From Phytophthora quininea (lineage: Eukaryota > Oomycota > Peronosporomycetes > Peronosporales > Peronosporaceae), in assembly GCA_011947345.1 (NCBI GenBank), contig JAAVTG010000721.1:62001-126000 (forward strand): a stretch of 64,000 nucleotides of DNA, given 5' to 3'. The stretch's first letter is position 1, and each line of letters begins with the position of its first letter. The notes beneath the pieces were generated by a model. The model saw only the letters and a program-made list of their open reading frames with translations, was not told the DNA's origin and ran no database searches. Made by a program: the position numbers and the translations under genes. Positions 1-11,931 of the stretch are shown here, one piece after another.

Positions 1-290
1 ACCTTGAGCCTGACGCCAAACTTTTTGCCATCTTTAAATCGTCCTTGACCAAAGCCAAATTGCTGCGCTCTAGCCAATCGTCAAGTTGGTTCCACTTGGC
101 GGACTCCTTAGCCTTCAATTTTGCAATAATCAAAGAATCTGGGCCCTCTCTTCGTTGTCGTCGCGAGTTATCAAGTTTCGTCCTCGAGATGAAGCCTCAA
201 TCGAACTGGTTGGCACCACACGGGTGAAGTAGATGACTGTAATCGCCAGTAGAAGACGACGTAGAAAGATGATAGCCTTGAAATCTTTGT
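1..290 (-). pseudogene. RxLR effector remnant, runs off left edge
   Basis: Minus-strand translation shows a hydrophobic N-terminal stretch, an RNLI tetrapeptide in the place of RxLR, then an NEER (dEER) near 145-153. After a frame change comes an AKWNQLDDWLE segment typical of the first W-containing helix of WY-domain effectors, followed by KDDLK. At least two frame changes and an in-frame stop directly after the dEER region break the frame, and no ATG lies at the expected start. The C-terminal half, if present, is left of the window. Family role (known): proteins secreted by oomycetes and delivered into plant cells. This copy is very probably dead. Confidence 0.7.
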
Positions 291-299
291 GGTCGGACT

Positions 300-606
300 A
301 TTATCTCACTTACAAATTAAGAGGTGAAGCAACAGTGAGACCGAAAGACTCGCGTACAGAGTACTGGATGCTTGGCGTCATGATCTGGCAGTTAGAAAAT
401 GAAAATGGTTCTCCCAATGGAATAAACCTCCGAGTCTTTCCTTCTCAGCTCCTTCACATACCCATCGCAGTAGTCGATCTTGCAATCTTTAAATCGACAG
501 GCACTTTGAAACCATCGATGATATCAGTAAGATGGCGTAATTCACGACACTTTCACATTACCATTAATTTGTACTCCTCTATCGTAGTTCGTCTAACTCA
601 CGCTCT
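300..606. other. Intergenic, no recognised feature
   Basis: An open plus-strand frame (233-712) crosses this stretch but has no recognisable domain, and its 3' part lies antisense to the effector at 607-1441. I see no RNA gene or transposon terminus here. Confidence 0.4.
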
Positions 607-1441
607 TCACAAACTCCTCATAATATTGGTAGTTTTGGCCTTCCTCAACTCAACTCCCGTCAAGTTGTCCAGCCCCAACCCCGTCTTGACAAACTCTTCT
701 GATTTTCGTTGAACTGCCCAAATACCCACTCTTGCCTTCAATTCCGCTTCAGACGACGCTCTCAATGCATTCCTCGCCAACCAAGCATCGTCGGCATTCA
801 TCTTGGTAACGTACTTTACGTAGGTCTTGTAATTGTCGGACCTGAGGAGATCAGCGCGTGAAAGTGTTTCCAACCCCAATGTTGTCCACGCTTCGAATGT
901 CGATGCATCTTTCCTGGCCCAGTTCATCATGACGTCGTCCGTGTGCGCAGCCATCAGAGTCATGTAGTAGTTGTACTTGGGACTGGCCTTGATCGCTTCG
1001 TCCGTCATCTTGTCGAAACCTAACACTTTCTTAACATTCTCGGGCGATAAAAACTCCTGGTAAACCTTGTAAAGTGGACTCGCCACGAGTGCGTCGTCCG
1101 ACAAGTGAGTGAGGCTTAATTGCCACTTGACCGACGAAATCGTTTTTCGTCTAGGATCCAGTGCTTCACTTGGGACGACATTTCCTTGACCATTTCGTTT
1201 TCCTTTGCAGCTGCAGCAGCGGCCGCTTGCTTGTCGAGTACATAGAGACTTTCCTGTTCGTGGGGAATAACCTCTTTAACGTCTCTATACTGGGCCACGT
1301 TCGCTCTTCCTCCTGGGAAGAATCGTTATCGTTTTGATTGTCGGCTCGAAGAAACCTTTTCGAAGTATTGGGATCGAATGCAGCAACTTGGACCAGTAGA
1401 GCGACCACCGCCGCCACGAAGAAAGCCTGATGCCGCCGCAT
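607..1441 (-). pseudogene. RxLR-dEER effector (RFLR...EEER), frameshifted
   Basis: The start is the ATG at 1439-1441; an upstream ATG at 1471 would put ten residues before the signal peptide. The first frame (1166-1441, 91 aa) gives a clear signal peptide, RFLR at about residues 29-32, an acidic run and EEER at about 44-47. The sequence then continues in a second frame (1116-1298) with an alanine run and a KHWILDEKRF segment. A third frame (607-1104) gives about 165 aa of helical WY-like sequence containing YKVYQEFL, a KTYVKYVTKMNADDAWLA block and the C-terminal GLGLDNLTG motif. Two frame changes are needed to join these parts, so this is either a pseudogene or carries indel errors. Role known from the family: secreted and host-translocated virulence effector; target unknown. 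Confidence 0.8.
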
Positions 1442-1559
1442 GGTGAATTCTAGAGTGGCAGGCTCACGCATAGAGCGCCAAGGTATTGATCTCGGGATGG
1501 TATTTTACACTTGAATAAAGTAAGAACACCAGCACATCGTCAATACACCAATGATCTGC

Positions 1560-1584
1560 GCGACTTCCCAATTTGGGAAGTCGC
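1560..1584. repeat. Perfect 11-bp stem, 3-nt loop hairpin
   Basis: GCGACTTCCCA is followed by ATT and then its exact reverse complement TGGGAAGTCGC. It lies about 120 bp upstream of the effector start at 1441. It could be a regulatory palindrome, a transposon-end hairpin or an RNA structure. No CTRR follows within a few bases, so it is not an obvious Helitron terminus. Confidence 0.8.
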
Positions 1585-2843
1585 AGCTCCGGCTGGAATT
1601 GCCGACCAGTTATTTAGCGAAAGCCGCTCGATTTCTAGAGCTTCGGATGGGAAATCCCGATAGTTTGAACAACATAAAGTGCAAGAGATTTACAAGTGTA
1701 GCAGCAGGCCCGATCCTGAGAAGAAACTTTTCCTGACACGAAGCCATGTGTGGGGAAAAACCATAACTGCTCATTCATCGGTTAATGAGGCTAGCCTCAG
1801 AGTGTCTCGCGTAGCTAGACAAACCGACGCAGCTCTCAAGGGAGTGGAGTTAGTTAAGACAAATAATGCGTGAGTTGCGTCGGGGCATTCACGAGGCACG
1901 TTTAACTTGAGTCACGAGGAGGAGTGCGTGGTGGATCGAGAGAGTTGTGGCCGGCCTGGTTCGGCTTACAGCCACGTGATAAGGTTTATGCGGTATCTTT
2001 GATCATCAGATGGACATGACGCTACCCTGTCGACGGGTGTTGAGCGAACGTACATCTGCCTGATGTCGCTCGTCCACTTCGTGGCAGCTTAGATGTCGCC
2101 ACCCTGTCGTAGGGTACTTTGCGACGCATCTTCGCCCTTGGCGCCTAACTAAGTGCTTGAGGAGCACAGGTGAACCGAGCGGGTTTTGCCGAGCCTGACC
2201 CTGACCGCACACCAGTGACAACACATCATTAAAACGAGCACTTAGCTGGAAAGCCTTGGATCCCCTTGTAAGTCGGCCTTTCGTCGGACAGCGGCAGGTG
2301 ATTACGCGAGCACCACATACGCGTGGGAACTTGGCAGTGTGTGGCGGAAGGTGATTTCGACACCTAGACGTTCTTCGCATCGACCTGCACCAGGCGTCAG
2401 CTAGAACAAGCTGAGCCTCTTGGTCGCCGCCGGTCCTTCGACGGAGCCGAAAAATACTGCGCTAGGGACGAGACGTTTGAAGTCTGCACGCGCTTGATCT
2501 TGTCGCTGGAGGCTCGTTGCGCCGACGCAGCCAAAGACTGAATGAGAGCTCGGTTGATCTGACTCGGCCGAAACTTCCGCAATAGAACTCGGACACCAAC
2601 GTTTGGCTGCCACCGGCCGGTTGTAGGACAAGGCGAGATGAAACTCCTGCCTCGGCGAAGTCGTTTGGACCGTCGCGGATCTAAATCCGCCGCGGGGATT
2701 CATGTCGTGCCCTGACATCCTCGTGCTCGTGTTGGACAATCCACTGACGCTGCCTGATAAATCTTCGTACAATTGTGCACATGGCCTTCTTTCTGATCCA
2801 ACCCGAAAAACTTGCTTCGAACTTCGTACGGCGGAGACTTTGC
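1585..2843. other. Unassigned stretch with weak ORFs
   Basis: Only short open frames are present. The longest is 2401-2772 minus (123 aa, Ser/Thr-rich, no recognised domain), and 2006-2380 minus is Arg/His-rich. The GC-richer composition from 1920 to 2770 differs from the flanks and could be an old LTR or other transposon piece, but no terminus or pol motif was found. I do not call a gene. Confidence 0.3.
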
Positions 2844-3089
2844 CTCCTTGAACAGAAAAAGAAAATTGTTATTCTTTATATTTTACAAGCCACAGACCCA
2901 GGGTAAAGTTTCATTCCATCCAGTGCTGAACGAGCGGTATATTTCTACCGTCCCTTGGACTTCTTCTTGGCCATTGTTCATGACGATAACCCCTCCACAC
3001 TCGCAACAAATCTAAAGCTTCTATGCGAAAATGAAGCCGTGAAAACATCATTGAAGGCCATTGAACCGTTAACGTTAACCGCTCGCGAT
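2844..3089. repeat. 246-bp direct repeat, copy 1 (effector downstream region)
   Basis: This sequence recurs almost unchanged, in the same orientation, at 24561-24806. Both copies lie immediately beyond the stop codon of a minus-strand effector C-terminus (stops at 3102 and 24792), so it is probably a shared 3' UTR/terminator block that travelled with a duplicated effector gene. It has no long ORF. Confidence 0.85.
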
Positions 3090-3101
3090 GACTCATGTTT
3101 G

Positions 3102-3300
3102 CTACACGCGAGAAAGCGAGTTGATTTTGGCGCTATCGCCCAGAATCGTCATGTACGTGCGGTAGTTGGTGTGTTTGGTGAGTAGCTCTCCCGTCAGTCC
3201 TCCCATTCCCACCGAGCTCTTGATGTACTCTTCGGGTCTCTTCATCACCGCCCGAATCGCAAGCTTCGCAAGACTCTCCGCAATATATATATTAGGGAAT
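3102..3300 (-). pseudogene. RxLR effector C-terminal fragment
   Basis: The minus frame reads about 65 residues ending at the stop at 3102-3104. It contains KRPEEYIKSSVGM, then a LTGELLTKHTNYRTYM block and a SLSRV end. The same C-terminal module occurs at 33795-33959 (plus) and in the other effectors here. The fragment is cut on its N-terminal side by an AT-rich spacer and the 3' end of LINE B at about 3312. It has no start or signal peptide. Confidence 0.7.
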
Positions 3301-3311
3301 AAGGAAGGAAA

Positions 3312-4410
3312 TTGAATTGATTAACTGTTTAGCGGATTTCTCGTCTTAAGGTGATAAGCTATCTATCCGTGAGAGTTACGTTCGTGTCGTCCACATGTGG
3401 TGCATGGGTTCCGGGATATTATTTTCTGGCGGATCAAAGCCAAGTTTTTGCAGCACGCGGACCACAGTAGCGCGGTTGCAATGAAGCTCGTGTGCGTGTT
3501 GGTAGAGGAATTGGTGGTGCCTCTTGAACGAGTTCAGCAGATTGAGAATATTTGGCACTTCAGCTGTCGTTTCCTGGAAATGAATGTCGTTCCTGAGCCA
3601 CCATGTCACATGAAACACAATCGCTGTGTAGATCCTCCATAGAAGTATCAGTTCTTTGTGTTCACTTCTCCAGTTCCTACGGAAGTCTTGTAATCTTGGG
3701 AAGAGTAGCAACCTCCAGCTTCGATCGACGCAGAAGAACCTCGACCACCGGCTCCATAGTTCGCTCCACATTGGTTCTAATGACGGGCACGTGAAAAAAC
3801 AGTGTTCTACCGTTTCGATCTCCTGGCATTCCGGACGAACGCAGTTTTGGATGGTAGGATGTAGTTCTCTGAGGAAGTATAGTCGTGAACCGACTGTGAG
3901 GTCTCCAAAGCACATTCGTACTATCACATCATGAATTACCGGCAGTAGATATCCACGTAGAGAAATCACACTGGACAAGGTCTCATGAATCCTTTGTCGA
4001 GGACACCCCAGGTCTTCCATCGGATGATGCATCAAATGCATCAACTCCGGAACTTGCTGGAGAATCACCTTCCAATCTTGCGATCGCAAATTTGGGAAGA
4101 ATCGCGTCGATGGTTCTGTTGGGAGACAGCTGCTTAGCTTGATTCCAAATATCGGTGGTGAATTCGTACTTCTTACTTCCTGCATTCCTCCTGCGTCTGG
4201 ATGCGGTAGTAAGCGATGAAATAATCGGCTCATTTGATGGTAGAGCGCGAAAATGTCATGCGGAAGCACTTTCGTCCCAAGTATTGGATGAATCTCGGAA
4301 CAGACGTCCGTGAAAAATGCCGTTGACGACGGCCAGTCGCGATTGGCCCCCAGAAAATCGGCAAAACATAACTTTTATGTTTTGCCAGTTCCCGACAGAG
4401 CGCTCGAAAG
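3312..4410 (-). mobile_element. LINE B, 3' segment (downstream of nested LINE A)
   Basis: This holds the 3' end of an APE-type LINE. The minus frame 3376-4269 (297 aa) carries the C-terminal reverse-transcriptase zinc-binding region (VGSRLYFL, then CVRPECQEIETVEHCFF) and ends in HMWTTRT. The 3' terminus matches copy C at about 21897 and shares an AGTTAATCAA-type end with the other LINE copies here. The sequence is nearly identical to 21897-22999. Relative to copy C, this copy keeps the frame open through A-run and T-run length differences. It joins 10700-11931 once LINE A is removed. Confidence 0.88.
4393..4410. repeat. Target-site duplication of LINE A, left copy
   Basis: CGACAGAGCGCTCGAAAG, 18 bp, is identical to 10700-10717. 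The uninterrupted site is present once in LINE C (around 22980-23000), so the duplication was created by LINE A insertion. Confidence 0.93.
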
Positions 4411-4491
4411 AAGAAGAAATTTAAGTTGATTAACCAGTCGGATAAACCGTTTTTCTAGCTACGATCGTATACTACTTAGTCGTTCTGCTGC

Positions 4492-7400
4492 TTAGTTTCG
4501 TGGAATCCAAACGTGACTTGCTGGTAGTCTGTTTCGCGGCGCAGGTGGGTCAAAGCCTAACTTCTCCAGAACAGAGGTTACAATTTTGTCGTCAATCCCA
4601 AGCTCCGCTGAATGGTGATTGATGAACTGACAGTGTCGTCGAAAAGAGGACATCACATTTTGGACGCTTGGTATTTCAGCTGTAGTTTCACGGAATAGTA
4701 TGTCGTTTCTCAATCTCCACGTAGCATGGAACGCGATCGCAGTGTGGACTCGCCACAGTAGCAGGACCACCTTTTGGTTCTGCCTCCACTCCCTATTCAG
4801 GTCTCGTGGTCTAGGAAAAATTAGCAATCGCCAATCCAACTCCGTCGCAAAGCCTTATGCCATGGGGACCACAATGGGGTCCACATTTGCGTCAGAGCTG
4901 GGCACGAGAAGAAACAGTGCTCTACTGTTTCTATCGCAGCACATGATCGTCTCACACACTGTTGAATCGTAGGATTTAACGACTTGAGGAAGAACAGCCT
5001 TGATCCGACAATGAGGTCTCCAAAGAACATTCTCAGCATCACATCGTGGACAACAGGAACCAGAAACTGGCGGAGGGCGAGTATCTGTTGTAACGTTGTA
5101 TGGATCTGTCGTTGCGGACAGCCAAGCACTTTCATGGGGTGTGGTTGCACGCATCTATCAGGCCGCAACAATTTGTCCCAGTCTTGGGATTTTAGATTTG
5201 GGAAGAACCGAGATGTTTTTCCGACTGTCAGTCCAAATGTCGGCGGCATTGCACCTCGCGTTGCCACGCTTATTCCGCCTGTCTCTGGGTGTGGCAATAC
5301 CCGTTCAAACACCTGGGTTAGCTGTCGATAAAGCTGGGCGATATCCGTCAGTGCAACCCTGGACCCCAGAATTGGACGTAGCTCGGTAGATACCCCCTGA
5401 AAAACACCATGAGGGTTGGCCATCGATGGGAAGTATCTAGAAAGTCTGCTATACACCATTTGCCTTTTGAAGCAAGCTCTTTACAGAGGCACCGGAATTT
5501 GACGGGTCCTGTTCCCAGTGGTGCGCGATGAGCATCTTGTCTGCGCCACACCTGGAAATTTGTCGATGCATTCCACCATATTGGGCTGAATAACGAGTTT
5601 TGGAGTGTCTTCATTCTAGTGTATCGTAATGAGTACTTGCTTGGCCATTTTACGCGTCTCCAATCTTGCAGTAGTTTACGCCACCATAACGGGAGCATTG
5701 TTGCTTTCCATCCAGGAGGTTCAGGTGGATTTTGTAGCAAAACTCTCCCGACCACGGACGTACAAATTCCCCATATCGGTGTCGTAGTAATTCTGCTATG
5801 GGTCTATACCACACTGTTTCGTCGTTTTCATTATGACAAGCGAGGACTTTGACAAATTTTTGAAGGAAGAGAAAACGTTGTCTCCGGATGCAGAACATAA
5901 TCTCTGGTACCCCAATTCCATCGTCTTGCCGTGCTTGTATGGCAAATGAAGTGGGAACGATGTTAATACCTCCACGACTAGCTCCCACCCGGTTGTAGAG
6001 TATGAACGTTTTTACGGCGCTTTGCCATCGTTTGATATACCTAGTGGGAATAACAGTCGTCGTCGTAAAATACCATATCGTCGACAGTACGATAGCTTGA
6101 ACAATTAGTCGCCTTCCCACGAGTGTTCGAGCTCGCCCTTTCCAAAGTTGAAGTCTTGTCATCAGCTTGTGATCTAATTGTTTGGCTAACTCGGTCGAAG
6201 TGTCGAGATTACCAAATGGTAGACCAAGGTACTTGACGGTGTCACCTTTCCTCAGCGATCGTAGTGGTTCAAGAATGGGAGGCTTTCGATGATTATTGAG
6301 ACTCATTATTACGCTCTTGGAGTGGTTGAGTTTAGCTCCTGATCCCGCGCAGTAGCAGTCAACGAGATGCAGTTCATTTTTGAGAGAAGAAGCATCATTG
6401 GCGAATAGCACTGTGTCATCTGCAAAAATGCTACTGGAATCGAGAGCGTGTCGTCAACTCGAACACCAAGCTCTCGTTTCTCTCGAAGCAAATTTCCCAG
6501 GGGTTCAAGTGTCAGCGCAAAAGAAAGGGTGAAAGGGGTCACCTTGCTTAACACCTCGGGATGGCTCCAGCGCATCTTGCGCCCAACCATTTATCATTAG
6601 CGAACACTTTGATCCTTTGTATAGCAAGTTGATCCACGAGAGGAACCGCTTTCCAAAACGTTGACGCTCCATCACTTTGAAAAGGTAATTTCGATTAACG
6701 CGGTCATATGCCTTCGCGAAGTCAAGGAAGGCTGCAACTCCTTGCCTGTGTTCACAGGTCACCAAATGTTGGAGGTCGTGTACTAACATGACTTGTTGAT
6801 GAATAGATCTTCCGGGGATAAATCCTTTCTGATCCGGGTGCACTAAGGAAGCCATGAACGGCCTCAGCCTATCGGTCAGGACTCGTGATAAAATCTTTAC
6901 TTCAACTGGAATCAACGTAATTGGCCGGAAGTTTCCGGGGTCCGCTCGATCTCCCTTTTTGAACAACAATGCAACTGATGAGTATCTTTGATGTGGTAGC
7001 AGCTCGCCTCTCTCAAGTTGATAGCAAAACACGATCCGTAAAATATTCCCAAACAAGTCTGGGTCGATATGATAGAATGCCGAAGTAAACCCATCTGGGC
7101 CAGGAGCAGAATGGTTTTTCATCGATCGAATTGCTGCAGAGAATTCGTCGCTTGATAAGTCGCTTTCGAGTCCATCTGCAGCTTCAGGGGTTAAAGTCCT
7201 GTCGATCGATTCTAGTAGACGGTGCTGTGCTGGTTCATCTAGTTGGTAATCATTCTTGTTGTATTTTGTGTCTCCGAAAATCTCACCCCAATGTTTTTGG
7301 AAGCCCTGCGTAATTTCAGCAGGATCAGTCGATACGGAGCCGTCTTCCCGTTTGATCGATTGAAAAGGTGTGTTACGTAATTCATATCGCGGGGCTCGGA

Positions 7401-8573
7401 AAAGAACGATGAGCTTTGTTCCGTTTCAGTTACAAGTTGCTCGAATCCAACTCCACGTTGAAACTCTGACCACTCTTCCTTGCACTCTTTGTATCTTTGC
7501 TTCGCAAAGTATAAATCAAGAGTAGCGCATTCATTATCGTTTGCTAAGGCACTTGCAGCTGCACATTCTTCCAAATGTTGGCGAGCCGCAACCAGCTCGG
7601 ATGCTACACTTGACGTCAAGTCTCGTTGGCACTTTTGAGGTACGCCTTCATTCGTTGTTTCCAGGATTTCCACACAATACCTGGATTTGCTGATGTCTCC
7701 AATACGGTAAGTAAAATTCTTGCCTCCTTCTGAATATCGGCTCGAAGTTCAGGGATGCGAAGCAGCCAATCGGAAAGTCTCAAAATCCTGGCCCGGTAGG
7801 ATGGTGCCAGGATGTGAGTTCAACATTGTGAGCCTTGTGGTCGCTTTCATCCCATGTTTCATACGCAGCATCTTGATAACATGTCGATACCAACATGTCA
7901 GAAGCGAAAATATAATCTAATCGATTTCGTCGAGGTCGTGGTCCAGAAAACAATTTCTCGTTTGGGTGGTGAAGGCGCCAAGCGTCTACTACGTTGATCT
8001 CCACCAACCAGTTTCGTAGCGCAGGCACACTAGAGTCTGGACGCCGGTCAGCCATTAGCGAATCCACTTCTGGCTCAATTGCCAGATTAAAATCACCACA
8101 CACAATATGAATCACGTCGTCGTCAAAATCAACAGGAAGACGTTCAAACAGAGCTTTTCTGGATGCTGCGTCGTTCGGTGCATATATGTTATGAATATAA
8201 CATACTTGGTCCCCAAAGCGTAGCTTCACAAGTAAATACCGATTTGGGATGGTTTTAGAAGTAACTACGCTTGCGGTCTCGACACCTGGACAGGAACCAT
8301 GTACAATCGTCGCTACTCCACCACTTCTTGGGAAGGAGGTCCTTTTGCAGCCCCGTTCTTGTCAGACATAAATACTCGACCGCTGAAATGTTGGTTCACC
8401 AGATAGCTGAATCGCTTGGCTTGGTGTTGGTCTTTGAATCTAGTTTCTTGTATACAAGAAAAGTAGTAGTGCTTGAGGTGTGGTGAGATGATATTTTGTC
8501 CACCATCTTTCACTCCATGCACATTCCATGTCAATATTTTACAGGATTGTCCGATGTCTGGCGGTCCTGTCAT
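4492..8573 (-). pseudogene. LINE A ORF2: AP endonuclease, reverse transcriptase, zinc-binding end
   Basis: The start ATG is at 8571-8573. Domains in order: an endonuclease/exonuclease/phosphatase fold (TWNVHGV, IQETRF at 8313-8573; CGDFNLA, NRLDYIFASD and ESDHKAHN at 7780-8229); a linker (7239-7673); RT at 5650-7122 (SAPGPDGFTSAFY, KKGDRADPGNFRPI, FLDFAKAYDRV, GVKQGDPF); then the zinc-binding C-terminal region at 4821-5459 (CVRRSCAAIETVEHCFFSC). The catalytic FADD box reads FANDA and the usual GDPLSP reads GDPFHP, so RT would be inactive. At least five frame changes are present. It would normally nick target DNA and prime reverse transcription of LINE RNA. Confidence 0.85.
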
Positions 8574-8574
8574 C

Positions 8575-10640
8575 CTAGTTCTCAGTGTCCGCCCTCATTT
8601 CGGGCGATAGGTACTCCAACGAGACCATAGGCAGGTCGTTTGGCGACAAATCATTGGCACCCAATGCTTGAATGCTCGCCAGAATAACACTTGTGGGCAC
8701 CAGCTCGCAAAGCTTGGTCATCAAAAGGTGCCCAAGTCGTGATCTTAGCAGGTGAAGGATCGTTGCATCCGAAAGGAATTGTCCTTCCGTGTTTGGGATA
8801 ACAGGGTCAGATTGTCCAGCCAGATATTTCAACCATTCCTGAGATTCAAAGACAAACGGACAAGTGCTCATGAGAAGCAGTTCGAAACTGCTGAGTAATC
8901 GCAGTATTTCCCACTGGTCCTTCACTTGAGCCGGTTTGCCAGCCACTGCGGTCCCTAGGAATTGCATGTAGCTTTGGCGAGTCTTTCCTAGCGGTAATTG
9001 GGACGCCACCGCGCGTTGATGAAAGGACATTGTCTTGTCTGCTCCCATATTAGCAGCAAGGATGCGGTTTAACAGGTGGATGTCGGTGATCTCCTTGAAT
9101 TTCTGTTCATCTTGAGCAAGATCACTACAAACCACCGTGGACCACGCCGTCGGGAAGGTTCGCATCGACTCACGCACCTTGTCCATGTTCTTGGAGGTCT
9201 TCATTAACTCTTGAACTTGGTCCAAATGCTGCATGTTCTGGACAACGCGATCACTTCGAGACTCGAGGAGGTCTCTTCAGCGGAGACTAGGATTGTTTCT
9301 TCTGGCACCAGTGTCGGCTTGACCGGTTTTTCCAGATTGGCAGTGCGCCTTTTAGTTGGTAGTGGCTCTGGTGCAGCTTTGGTGGCAGTTAACTTCGGCA
9401 CAATGAGTATTCCGGGCGTCATCTCTTGCGGGACGTCTGGTTCAAAGCCCTCAAATTCACAATCCAGAGTTTCCAAAGCGTCAAAGGGATTTTTATCCGC
9501 GAACGAGCGCTCATTTCGTTTGAAGCCTGACTCGAGCTGACGGGCCATATCAACATCGTCCTCGCTAGAGGCGCTAGAGGCACAGGATACCGACGCCATT
9601 TCTGTGTCCATCTGCATCCTCTCCGACTCATCAACTTCTGGGTTTTGACGGCAAGTAGGACGCGGCATCCCCGGCGAGGCGAACGTGGCCTCGTCTTCAC
9701 ACAAGGTTTCCTCCTGGTTCAAGATACCTTGGAGCTTGGAAGACTTCTTCGGGTGGGCCGGAGGAGTTGACGCCACCTTCAATTCACGGTGGGAGAGAAG
9801 CTCTCTTTTCACCAGCTTTTGCTGCTTTACTCGCATGAGCTGTAGCAAGATGCTGGACAGGTGCAACGGGCAGTTTAACGGCATACGGGGATTGTTTGAA
9901 TCCACTTGCTCGTTGGGGAGGCGCTAGCGAGCGTCTTCCGCGCGCTAGGTAAAACTTCCTCCCATACACCAACTGATTCGTCACAAAACCGCTCACAACT
10001 AAGCATGGCGGGGTTGTTCTTGGCCAAAGTAGAAACGCCAAGTAGGCGTCGTTACTTGAGCTTCCAGATTGACATCTCTCGGTGTCAGGAACAAAGGCCT
10101 TGCTCCAAGAGCTGTGAAGCTCATGAACAATGCGTTGGCCATTTCCGTCGACCTGATTCCAAAAATGTCCAGGTAGAACTTGTTCACGAATGGGGATCGA
10201 CGCTTGATTTTGAATTTGCGGCCGAGAAGCATAATCTCTTGGCCTACAAGCTCTCGTTCAGCCTCACTCGACCTGACGTGAACGAGGACTCCGGAGGATA
10301 TTTTCTCCACCAGAACCACTTCATGTCGAGACAGCGTTTCTTTCACTACAGGATTGGCATGGTCTTGAATAAACGACTTGAAGACGATGGGCATCGCCAC
10401 AGTGGAGCAGTAAGTTCCGCTGTCGATTATCACCGAGTGGGTTGTTGGCGGCGGCGTAAATGGGCGCGTCTTCGTTACCAGCGCTAGATAGTCTGATTCC
10501 GAAGAGTCATTGCGCTCGTACGCTTCTACGAGACGTGCTGCATCTTCATCCGACAGTTGCGGTTCCGATAGCAGCGAGGCGTCCGGCTTACCGAGGCGCG
10601 AGTACTGCTGCGAGAGCAGGTGATCCACCATCGACGACAT
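8575..10640 (-). pseudogene. LINE A ORF1 (RNA-binding/gag-like protein)
   Basis: The start is the ATG at 10638-10640 (MSSMVDHLL). The longer open frame beginning at 11000 is chance read-through from LINE B sequence on the other side of the insertion junction. The first frame (about 213 aa, stop at 9999) contains a region resembling a small RNA-binding fold (KFKIKRRSPFVNKFYLDIFG). The ORF continues in other frames at 9204-9905, acidic and Ser-rich, and at 8575-9234, which is helical. Its stop TAG at 8576-8578 lies one nucleotide before the ORF2 ATG, an arrangement compatible with coupled translation. Expected role: binds LINE RNA. The domain identity is inferred from position more than from clear motifs. 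Confidence 0.7.
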
Positions 10641-10699
10641 TGTTCTTCTCAGAAGAGGGTTAGGGTTCGTCTTGACAGGTAGCGTGCAAAAACGATTAT

Positions 10700-10717
10700 C
10701 GACAGAGCGCTCGAAAG
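10700..10717. repeat. Target-site duplication of LINE A, right copy
   Basis: An 18-bp exact copy of 4393-4410 that marks the 5' end of LINE A (minus orientation). Confidence 0.93.
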
Positions 10718-11931
10718 GCGTTTGACCCTGACCCCAGGGGTTTCGCCGGACTTGCTGGGCTTCGCGTATCCAGTACCTGAAATCCAGGCAACTTGCTCCA
10801 CCAAATTGGGGTGAACAACACCTTCTGCAGTGTTTTTCTTCTGTTGTAGTGTATCGACTCCGGGGCTGGCCATTTAATTCTGTTCCACTCCCGTAGCAAG
10901 TGTCTCCACCACAAAGGTAGCATGCTCGACCTCCAGCCCGCTGGTTTCGGTGGGTTTTGAAGTAAGAAATCACTCGATCGCGGGCGGGCGAGGTTGCCAT
11001 AGCGTAATTGGATCATGTAGAGCATTGGGCGATACCATACGTTGTCATCTTCGTCTGGGTGTGTAGTAATCGCTCATACAAATTTCTGGAGAAGTTGCGA
11101 CGAATGACAGTAGCTACATCAGGAACCCCGATGCCGCATGCTTCGCGTGGCCTCACAGCCGGTCCTTTTGAACGATACTTATCCCAGATTTTCCAGTGCT
11201 TACGCGGTTGTATAACACGTACCGATTCACAATGCCTTGCCAGCGTTTGATGAACCAGATCGGAATCGTCACCGAAGTTGTGAAATACCACAGCAATGAC
11301 AAAATCTCTGCCTGGGCGATCAATCTTCGGCCGATTAGGTTTCTCGCTCGGCCTTTCCAAAGTTGGAGCCGCTTAATCAATTTTTGTCGAGTTGATTCGC
11401 CACCAATGTTGAAGTATCACCATTGCCGAACGGAATGCCAAGATATCGCACGGTTTCGCCGCGCTTCAGTGATTTTAGCGGTGACACTCGCGGAGCAGAA
11501 TGTTTACTGTTGAGACTCATTATCACACTTTTGTTATGGTTCAGCCGAGCTCCAGATCCTCCACAATAGTCATCAACAATTTGAAGCTGCTCTTCTAGCT
11601 CCCTCTTTCCTTTTGAGGAAAGCCCAGTGTCGTCAGCAAAGAACCCCACTGGGGCGCGTAATGTTTGGCCCACCAAGACACCTAAATCTCTTTGAGCGCG
11701 TAACAAATTTCCTAGTGGTTCCAACGAGAGAGCAAACAAATACGGAGACAATGGATCTCCCTGTTTCACTCCTCGAGTTGGTGTCAGCGAGTCCTGCGCC
11801 CATCCGTTGATCATTAATGAACATTTCGAGTCGTTGTACAACAGACGTATCCACGCCAAAAACCGAGGCCCAAATCCTTGTCGTTCCAAAACTCGAAGGA
11901 GGTACGGACGATTAACGCGGTCGAGTCAATT
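10700..11931 (-). mobile_element. LINE B, 5'-truncated segment (RT domain)
   Basis: This minus-strand piece begins inside the RT domain (reading DRVNRPYLL around 11925, then the frame 11377-11889). It carries intact GVKQGDPLSPYLFA and the catalytic FFADDT, unlike LINE A. It then passes through frames at 11153-11380, 11013-11360 and 10696-11025 to the junction with LINE A. The 5' truncation at about 11931 abuts an effector pseudogene. Frame breaks around 11370-11380 and 11020 mean it is not functional. Confidence 0.85.

Larger units (their letters stand above)
4411..10699 (-). mobile_element. LINE A, near full-length APE-type LINE nested in LINE B
   Basis: This is a 6289-bp insertion bounded by an 18-bp perfect target-site duplication. 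On the minus strand it has a short 5' leader (about 59 bp before the ORF1 ATG), ORF1, ORF2 with endonuclease, RT and zinc-binding domains, and a 3' end rich in A/T without a long poly(A). The element is complete in layout but both ORFs are broken by frame changes, so it is now inactive. The perfect duplication contrasts with the decayed ORFs; either the inserted RNA came from an already damaged source or the ORFs were hit since. Confidence 0.9.

Noticed and set aside
233..712. 159-aa plus-strand ORF
   Set aside because: Its 3' part is antisense to the effector at 607-1441 and it has no recognisable domain or promoter.
3656..3934. Plus-strand ORFs over LINE B, C, D and E coding regions
   Set aside because: They recur in every LINE copy as antisense shadows of the zinc-binding region.
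9999..11000. 333-aa continuous frame as one protein
   Set aside because: The first 120 codons are LINE B sequence in a chance frame across the LINE A junction; the real ORF1 start is at 10640.
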